55,239 bases of DNA, from positions 1 through 55,239 of the forward strand of contig CATLHC010000007.1 of assembly GCA_949948775.1 (NCBI GenBank), in the 5' to 3' direction. A program made the translations under genes and the position numbers. Origin of the DNA: an uncultured Oscillospiraceae bacterium (GTDB lineage: Bacteria; Bacillota; Clostridia; Oscillospirales; Oscillospiraceae). The notes under the pieces were generated by a model that was not told the DNA's origin, ran no database searches, and saw nothing but the letters and a program-made list of their open reading frames with translations. Shown here one piece after another: positions 50,008 through 55,239 of this stretch; position 1 is the first letter of the stretch; the number at the start of each line of letters is the position of its first letter.

Positions 50008-50322
50008 TCACTCCTTTCCCATCCAGCGGCGGTAGTCCTCCGCCTGGGCCCGGATGCGCTCGTACTCCTTCTCCAGCGTCTCCCGGCCCTTGTCCGTCAG
50101 CAGGTAGCTGCGCTTTCGCCCATCCACCCGGGTTTCCCGGATCATCCCCGCCTCACAAAACTGCTCCAGCAGGTTGTACAGCGTCCCCGAGCCCACGTTT
50201 ACCCGCCCGGCGGTCATGGCGGGCACCTTGTCCAAGATGTCCATGCCGCAGCACTCCTCCTGCAGACACAGAAGGATGTAAAACATCTGCTCGGTGAGGG
50301 TCTGAAATTTTGCCCTAGGCAT
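50008..50322 (-). CDS. PadR family transcriptional regulator
   Basis: A 104-residue winged-helix regulator. LTEQMFYILLCLQEECCGMD opens the fold; VGSGTLYNLLEQFCEAGMI is the recognition helix region, and RKRSYLLTDKGRETLEKEYE the wing and dimer helix. It is short, as in the PadR-s1 subfamily. The ATG at 50322 has GGGGG 8 bases upstream. Three copies of one inverted repeat lie in its own promoter region, so it most likely represses itself and the DUF2812 gene. Confidence 0.92.
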   Translation of the reverse strand: MPRAKFQTLTEQMFYILLCLQEECCGMDILDKVPAMTAGRVNVGSGTLYNLLEQFCEAGMIRETRVDGRKRSYLLTDKGRETLEKEYERIRAQAEDYRRWMGKE

Positions 50323-50338
50323 CCGCTATGCCCCCTTT

Positions 50339-50424
50339 CTCGAATATCGAGATTGCCCTCCAAAAAGTAAACTCGAATATCGAGTATCTACCCACAGTAT
50401 ATCCTCGAATATCGAGAATGTCAA
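50339..50424 (-). promoter_or_regulatory. padR promoter with three identical operators
   Basis: Minus strand: TTGACA (50419-50424), 17-base spacer, TATACT (50396-50401). The plus-strand 13-mer CTCGAATATCGAG occurs at 50339-50351, 50372-50384 and 50404-50416. The third copy fills the spacer, the second lies just after the start, and the first abuts the ribosome binding site. Such a layout would give tight repression. Confidence 0.88.
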
Positions 50425-50434
50425 GGGGAACAGG

Positions 50435-50473
50435 AAAAAATCTCTGGGACCCGGATAAGTCCCAGAGATTTTG
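50435..50473 (-). terminator. Terminator of the ThyX-like gene
   Basis: AAATCTCTGGGAC and GTCCCAGAGATTT form a 13-bp stem with TTTTTT on the minus strand, just beyond the stop at 50477. Confidence 0.88.
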
Positions 50474-50476
50474 GCG

Positions 50477-51109
50477 TTATAGGGTTTCGCCTCCCACCGC
50501 GCCCAGCAGCGGGCGGGCATAGGGAAGCCGCAAAATCTCGTCGCACAGCACGTGCCACTCGTCCAGCTTGTGATTTCGCCGGGCGTAGTAGATGTTGACC
50601 AGCACCTCGTAATTCAGCGTCACCGTGCGCATCTGGTTGTAGCTGGAGGGGAGCAGCTGAATGAGGTCGTACCAGTCCGCCCTGTCCTGCTTTTCCACAA
50701 ATCGCTGCCGGACCGTCTCCAGATAAGCCACATACCGCTGGAACTCCTCCAGGGAGGCGGGGGTCAGGCGGTCGATGGAGAAGTCCGCCGGCTCCAGGGG
50801 CTTGGCATGGAGCTTGTGCATGGTAGAGGTGGAGTTGGCCACGGTGCCCACCTTATAGGTGTCGAACTCCTTCCACCAGTACAGGGGAGCGGTGATGTCC
50901 ATAGATGCCATGATCTGCCGCAGGAACTTCCGGTGGTCGCTGCCCGCGGCGCACAGCCGCACCGCCAGCGACAGGTCGTTCTCCCCCAGCACGTACTGCC
51001 CGTCTGGGCCGTAGGCGCTGTCCGACCTGGCCCAGCTGTTCATGGGGTTTCGCGCCCCCCGCATGGCGTTTTCCAGGTTCATGACGCTGACGCGTTGGAC
51101 CTTGAGCAT
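50477..51109 (-). CDS. Uncharacterised protein, weakly ThyX-like
   Basis: A 210-residue soluble protein. YWWKEFDTYKVGTVANSTST and the surrounding helices recall the fold of flavin-dependent thymidylate synthase ThyX, and RADWYDLIQLLPSSYNQM the later ThyX helices. The ThyX motif RHRxxSxNxxSxR is not present, so catalysis is doubtful. Similar proteins occur in Firmicutes genomes and phages. AAGGAGG stands before the ATG. It is flanked by terminators on both sides and so is a single-gene unit. Confidence 0.6.
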   Translation of the reverse strand: MLKVQRVSVMNLENAMRGARNPMNSWARSDSAYGPDGQYVLGENDLSLAVRLCAAGSDHRKFLRQIMASMDITAPLYWWKEFDTYKVGTVANSTSTMHKLHAKPLEPADFSIDRLTPASLEEFQRYVAYLETVRQRFVEKQDRADWYDLIQLLPSSYNQMRTVTLNYEVLVNIYYARRNHKLDEWHVLCDEILRLPYARPLLGAVGGETL

Positions 51110-51130
51110 GAAAAGCCCTCCTTAATAAGA

Positions 51131-51158
51131 AGAGCGCCGCCCGCCCGGACGGCGCTCC
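51131..51158 (-). terminator. Terminator of the zinc-ribbon/SH3 gene
   Basis: GGAGCGCCG and CGGCGCTCTT on the minus strand form the stem, followed by CTTATT. It separates the two minus-strand genes. Confidence 0.75.
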
Positions 51159-51168
51159 TTGACCGTGT

Positions 51169-52284
51169 TTAGTTGGTGGAGATGTACTCGCCCATGATAT
51201 AGCCGCGCATGGTGGCGCCGCCGCTGCCGGAGAAGGTGATCTCGTACCAGCCGCCGCCCGCGTCGGCCACCACCTGGACGGTGTTGCCATTGAGCAGGCT
51301 GGCCACGATCTCATTGGACGTGCCCGGACCGGAGCGCACCCGCAGGCCGCTGTCGGCGCCCACAATGGTGCCCGACCGGCCCACGGTGGGATTACCGCCG
51401 GTGGGGGCTTGGGTGGAAGGCGCCTGGGTGGAGGGGGGCGTGGTGGTGCTCCCGGCGACGGTGGAGATGTAGTCCCCCATGATGTAGCCGGTGAGCGTAG
51501 TCCCGCCGGTGCCGGTAAAGCTGATGTTGTACCAGCCGTTGTCGGCGGGGGCGATGACGCTGATGCGGTTGCCGTTATACAGGCTGGCCACGATGTCGTA
51601 GGTTGTGCCCGGACCGGAACGCACCCGCAGGCCGCTGCTGGCGTTGACGACGGTGGCGGCGGTCCCCGTGGGCGTGACGGGAGGCGTTGTATTGGTCACA
51701 GGGGTGGAGGGCTCCACCGGCGGCGCCGAATCGATGGGAGTGGTCACATTCTGACTATAGGCGGGGCCGGGGTCCGTGCTGTACGCGGGATTGGGGTTGA
51801 GGCTGGGGGCGGAGGAGACCCCCGCCGAGGCGCTGGCGTTGGGGTCATTGTTTTTGTGCAGCTTTGGATAGATAAAGGTAAATACGATGACAAGGGCGGC
51901 CACGATGATGACCAGGGAGCACAGGAAGGTGATGAGCCGGGGCCAGTTGACGGGCGGCAGCTCAAAATTTCCGCCCTCCTTGGGAGCCAGGCGCTTGCCG
52001 CCCTTGGGGCGGGGGGTGTAGTACTCCTCCTCCGGCTCGTCGTCGAAGGCGTCCTGCCCGTCAAAGATGTAGGTGTCGTCCAGCTCCTCCTCCCGGCGCC
52101 GCGGCTCTTGCGCGGGGGGCGGGGTGGGGATGTAACGGGAGCTGGATTTGGGATCGTCCCGGCCCGACGTCCGGCGGGGGTCGTTGCGGGCCCCGCAGAA
52201 GGGACAGCGCCGGTAGGTGGCGCTGTAGTCCTCGCCGCAGGCGTCGCAGTGGATCAGCGTATCATGAGAAGGCTTGACAGCCAT
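51169..52284 (-). CDS. Zinc-ribbon membrane protein with two SH3b domains
   Basis: A 371-residue protein. An N-terminal zinc ribbon has CDACGEDY and CPFCGARN (two CxxC pairs). An acidic, Pro-rich linker follows, then one membrane helix (about 115-135) and a Pro/Thr/Ser-rich outer stretch. Two copies of a bacterial SH3 domain follow: ASSGLRVRSGPGTTYDIVAS and ADSGLRVRSGPGTSNEIVAS, each ending in GYIMG(D/E)YIST. SH3b domains usually bind peptidoglycan. So the ribbon is inside and the SH3 pair faces the wall; a role in envelope sensing or anchoring is plausible. The repeats suggest an internal duplication. Confidence 0.82.
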   Translation of the reverse strand: MAVKPSHDTLIHCDACGEDYSATYRRCPFCGARNDPRRTSGRDDPKSSSRYIPTPPPAQEPRRREEELDDTYIFDGQDAFDDEPEEEYYTPRPKGGKRLAPKEGGNFELPPVNWPRLITFLCSLVIIVAALVIVFTFIYPKLHKNNDPNASASAGVSSAPSLNPNPAYSTDPGPAYSQNVTTPIDSAPPVEPSTPVTNTTPPVTPTGTAATVVNASSGLRVRSGPGTTYDIVASLYNGNRISVIAPADNGWYNISFTGTGGTTLTGYIMGDYISTVAGSTTTPPSTQAPSTQAPTGGNPTVGRSGTIVGADSGLRVRSGPGTSNEIVASLLNGNTVQVVADAGGGWYEITFSGSGGATMRGYIMGEYISTN

Positions 52285-52334
52285 ATTGGGATTCCTCCTT
52301 GACTGAAAGGGTCGAAGCTTGTCATACTCCCCTT

Positions 52335-52363
52335 ATCTTACACGGTTTGACCCAATTCGTCAA
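52335..52363 (-). promoter_or_regulatory. Promoter of the zinc-ribbon/SH3 gene
   Basis: Minus strand: TTGACG (52358-52363), 17-base spacer, TAAGAT (52335-52340), about 50 bases before the ATG. Confidence 0.65.
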
Positions 52364-52454
52364 TCCTTTTTATGCCTGCGCGGCCATGATATTCACAAAC
52401 CGGTGGGCGGAGGGCAAAAGGAAAGCGCCTCCGCGGCTGCGGGGGCGCTTTCTC

Positions 52455-52646
52455 TTAAAGCTCAGGGGAATGGAACAGGTCCGGGTCCTGCCAGTAGTCC
52501 AGGTCGACGCCCGCCCTGGGGGGCGTGGACTGGGGTCCTGCCTGGATCCGTCCGGCCACCAGGCTGGACAGGTCCTCGTAGGGAGGGGTGCGGTACCGGG
52601 GGTCCCGGGCCGCCCGCTCCCGCTCGTCGGGCTTTTCACGCTTCAT
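52455..52646 (-). CDS. Small conserved-looking hypothetical protein
   Basis: A 63-residue charged protein with DPRYRTPPYEDLSSLVAGRI and DLDYWQDPDLFHSPEL. AAGGAGGA lies 8 bases before the ATG, a strong site, which supports a real gene. No known domain is seen. It lies between the N/Q-repeat gene and the SH3 gene on the same strand. Confidence 0.6.
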   Translation of the reverse strand: MKREKPDERERAARDPRYRTPPYEDLSSLVAGRIQAGPQSTPPRAGVDLDYWQDPDLFHSPEL

Positions 52647-52667
52647 GACAGTTCCTCCTTCAAACGT

Positions 52668-52697
52668 GGAGCGGAGGACGCCTGGGTCCTCCGCTCC
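52668..52697 (-). terminator. Hairpin after the N/Q-repeat peptide gene
   Basis: GGAGCGGAGGAC and GTCCTCCGCTCC form a perfect 12-bp stem with a 6-base loop. No strong T run follows (ACGTTTG), so termination may be partial. Confidence 0.65.
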
Positions 52698-52705
52698 CGC
52701 CCGGC

Positions 52706-52861
52706 TCAGTAGCCCCGGCAGTTGTTCCGGTTCTCAGCGCCGTTGGAGTCCTTCTTATTCTGGCTGTTCTGCTGGCTCTTGTTCTGACCGTTCTGCTGGT
52801 TCTTGTTCTGGCTGTTCTGCTGGTTCTTGTTTTCAGAGTTGTTGAAATTGCGGTTATCCAT
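52706..52861 (-). CDS. Asn/Gln-rich repeat peptide (possible spore protein)
   Basis: A 51-residue peptide made largely of Asn, Gln and Lys. After MDNRNFNNSE come near-perfect repeats of about eight residues (QNKNQQNS, QNKNQQNG, QNKSQQNS), then KKDSNGAENRNNCRGY with one Cys. GAGGTG lies 6 bases before the ATG. A sigma-G/F-like promoter precedes it. Composition and promoter recall gamma-type small acid-soluble spore proteins, but the sequence is not clearly homologous. The DNA repeats are easily miscopied, so copy number may vary. Confidence 0.65.
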   Translation of the reverse strand: MDNRNFNNSENKNQQNSQNKNQQNGQNKSQQNSQNKKDSNGAENRNNCRGY

Positions 52862-52881
52862 GATTATCACCTCACGCACAA

Positions 52882-52911
52882 GAGTATGCCACCCTTTTTC
52901 CCGGGTTATAC
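52882..52911 (-). promoter_or_regulatory. Candidate sigma-F/sigma-G (forespore) promoter
   Basis: Minus strand: GTATA (52907-52911), an 18-base spacer, CATACTC (52882-52888). The sigma-G pattern is GHATR-N18-CATxHTA, matched at all but the last base. The start would be about 14 bases before the N/Q-repeat ATG, leaving room for its ribosome binding site. Confidence 0.5.
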
Positions 52912-53033
52912 AGGCTGGAAAAATTTTTAAAAAAATAGTACCCATTTTATGATACTCTGTGTTATAATAAAAGCAGTGGACAAGGCCGCGGCTGGGTCCG
53001 CAGGCCACATACCAGGAAGGGACGGATGCCGTT

Positions 53034-53489
53034 GTGAAATGCCCGTATTGCGCCCATTTGGAAAGCAAAGTGGTGGATTCCCGCCCTGCGGACGAGGGGA
53101 GCAGCATCCGCCGCCGCCGGGAGTGCTTGTCCTGCCGCAAGCGCTTCACTACTTACGAAATCATGGAGAGCCTGCCCCTGATGGTGATCAAGCGGGACGG
53201 CAGCCGTCAGGCCTTCGACAAGAATAAGCTGCTGGGCAGTATGCTCAAGTCCTGCGAGAAGCGCTCGGTATCCATGTCCACGCTGGAGAAGATTGCCGGC
53301 GAGATCGAGCAGACCCTGCAAAATGAGATGGAGCGGGAGGTGCCCAGCACCGAGATCGGCGAACTGGTCATGGAGAAGCTGAAGAATGTGGACGAGGTGT
53401 CCTACGTGCGCTTCGCCTCGGTTTATCGTCAATTTAAGGATATCAGTACCTTCATGGCGGAGCTGACCAAGCTTCTGGAGGAAAAATAG
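53034..53489 (+). CDS. nrdR: Transcriptional repressor NrdR
   Basis: A 151-residue NrdR, the repressor of ribonucleotide reductase genes. The zinc ribbon is MKCPYC (Cys3, Cys6) with [13 protein letters not shown] (Cys31, Cys34), after [16 protein letters not shown]. The ATP-cone domain follows: [20 protein letters not shown] and [18 protein letters not shown] near the end. It starts at GTG. The length is the family standard. The region upstream (52912-53033) has AT-rich promoter-like sequence shared with the divergent peptide gene. Confidence 0.96.
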   Translation: MKCPYCAHLESKVVDSRPADEGSSIRRRRECLSCRKRFTTYEIMESLPLMVIKRDGSRQAFDKNKLLGSMLKSCEKRSVSMSTLEKIAGEIEQTLQNEMEREVPSTEIGELVMEKLKNVDEVSYVRFASVYRQFKDISTFMAELTKLLEEK

Positions 53490-53492
53490 AAC

Positions 53493-53525
53493 AAGGTCCG
53501 CCGGGAGACCGGCGGACCTTTTGTT
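53493..53525 (+). terminator. nrdR terminator
   Basis: AAGGTCCGCCGG and CCGGCGGACCTT form the stem with a GAGA loop, followed by TTGTTT. Confidence 0.93.
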
Positions 53526-53609
53526 TATTCCTACAGATTGGCTGGTTGTAGGGCCGCAAAAATTAGCAGTCTCCCCGGTCGATTGTGAACGGAGAGTGAA
53601 TTTTTGGCC

Positions 53610-53648
53610 TCAACCCCAAATTTTTTGAAATTGGGGGTTGATTTTTTT
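53610..53648 (+). terminator. Terminator-like hairpin just upstream of groES promoter
   Basis: TCAACCCC-AATTT and AAATT-GGGGGTTGA form a stem followed by TTTTTTT. It overlaps the groES -35 region, so it may shield the heat-shock promoter from read-through. The stretch 53526-53609 shows no gene. Confidence 0.6.
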
Positions 53649-53704
53649 GCGCAAACGGGGTATTATCATACTCGAGGTTAGCACTCAGGCAAAAAGAGTG
53701 CTAA
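53638..53704 (+). promoter_or_regulatory. groESL promoter with CIRCE operator
   Basis: TTGATT (53638-53643), 17-base spacer, TATTAT (53661-53666). The CIRCE inverted repeat TTAGCACTC-N9-GAGTGCTAA is at 53678-53704, at the start site. CIRCE is the binding site of the HrcA repressor, so groESL is under HrcA heat-shock control. Confidence 0.96.
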
Positions 53705-53753
53705 CCCAATGAAATTGTTTTTACGTATATCATATATAAGGAGGAAGCTAGTT

Positions 53754-54038
53754 ATGAATCTCAAACCCCTGTCTGACCGCGTCATCCTGAAGGCCCTGGA
53801 GGCCGAGGAAAAGACCAAGGGCGGCATCATTCTCACCGCCAACGCCAAGGAGAAGCCCGAGATGGCCGAGGTGGTGGCCGTGGGTCCCGGCGGCACGGTG
53901 GACGGCAAGGAGGTCGTCATGACCGTGAAGGTGGGCGACAAGGTGCTCACCAGCAAGTATTCCGGCACCGAGGTCAAGGTGGATGGCGAGGAGTACACCA
54001 TCGTCCGTCAGAACGACATCCTGGCCATCGTGGAGTAA
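53754..54038 (+). CDS. groES: Co-chaperonin GroES
   Basis: A 94-residue GroES, the heptameric lid of the GroEL chamber. LKPLSDRVILKALEAEEKTK then GGIILTANAKEKPEMAEVVA is the family start with the mobile loop; VGDKVLTSKYSGTEVK and ILAIVE complete it. AAGGAGGA precedes the ATG at 53754. Length is standard. Confidence 0.97.
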   Translation: MNLKPLSDRVILKALEAEEKTKGGIILTANAKEKPEMAEVVAVGPGGTVDGKEVVMTVKVGDKVLTSKYSGTEVKVDGEEYTIVRQNDILAIVE

Positions 54039-54043
54039 GACGA

Positions 54044-54122
54044 CCGTAGGGGGCGATGTCCCCATCGCCCCTGTGAGACCTGGCCTATGAGAAAGGGCCG
54101 ATGAGGACATCGGCCCCTACGA
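54044..54122. repeat. Palindromic intergenic repeat between groES and groEL
   Basis: CGTAGGGGGCGATGTCCCC begins and a GGACATCGGCCCCTACG-type sequence ends an 79-base inverted-repeat unit. Inside it, GGGGCGATG/CATCGCCCC and GGGCCGATG/CATCGGCCC make two smaller hairpins. It looks like a REP/MITE-like element that could fold in the groESL mRNA and cut groEL/groES balance. Confidence 0.7.
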
Positions 54123-54139
54123 ATCAAATTTGGAGGTAA

Positions 54140-55239
<1,100 letters not shown>

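Noticed and set aside
52706-52861. The 24-base repeats in the N/Q gene as a CRISPR array
   Set aside because: The repeats are short, coding and in tandem without unique spacers; no CRISPR array or cas gene is seen in the window.

Overview
The window looks like chromosome from a GC-rich, anaerobic, spore-capable Clostridia member, probably an Oscillospiraceae/Flavonifractor-type gut bacterium. The grounds are: CIRCE-controlled groESL next to nrdR, a candidate forespore-type promoter, many iron-sulfur and molybdenum enzymes, peptide import, a Cys-type sulfatase without oxygen chemistry, AGGAGG ribosome binding sites, and uniformly high GC with AT-rich promoters. The assignment is an inference; no 16S or taxonomic marker was tested.

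Layout. (a) 1-1376: a decayed transposase tail and a CapA-type phosphatase. (b) 1800-9820: a structured RNA leads into gntR, a MalY/PatB C-S lyase and an amino-acid permease. After a terminator come an FAD oxidoreductase, a molybdopterin oxidoreductase, its four-cluster Fe-S partner and RidA. (c) 10017-17672, minus strand: a molybdate uptake and molybdenum-cofactor operon (modABC, moeA, a molybdopterin-binding protein, moaA, a mobB-moaC fusion and a mog/moaE-like fusion). A probable Moco riboswitch and attenuator precede it. This operon would supply the cofactor for the enzyme in (b). (d) 18147-18446: a second copy of the same structured RNA. (e) 18517-29383: a peptide-use region with a divergent Xaa-Pro peptidase, a LysR gene broken by an amber codon, oppBCDF, a circularly permuted OppA-like lipoprotein and a PepV-type dipeptidase. 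(f) 29723-34751: an aminotransferase, a sulfatase, a discoidin-like protein and a GH88 hydrolase. (g) 34858-39245: a LacI-controlled sugar ABC importer in one minus-strand operon with GH88; with the sulfatase this suggests use of sulfated, uronate-containing glycans. (h) 39734-48093: a membrane-anchored GH3 enzyme with reversed domain order, a LysR, a chimeric aldo/keto reductase-flavoprotein, gene scars, a lipoprotein hydrolase and an Fe-S aldo/keto reductase. (i) 48375-55239: tRNA-Ser(CGA), a PadR/DUF2812 pair with three repeated operators, housekeeping-type small genes, nrdR and groES-groEL (groEL runs off the window).

The most unusual items are the two-copy pseudoknotted RNA with its own promoters, the circularly permuted peptide-binding protein, the possible sulfoxide-reduction/C-S-lyase pathway coupled to a dedicated Moco operon, and the N/Q-repeat peptide behind a sigma-G-like promoter. 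All calls are from reading the sequence; no database search was run.
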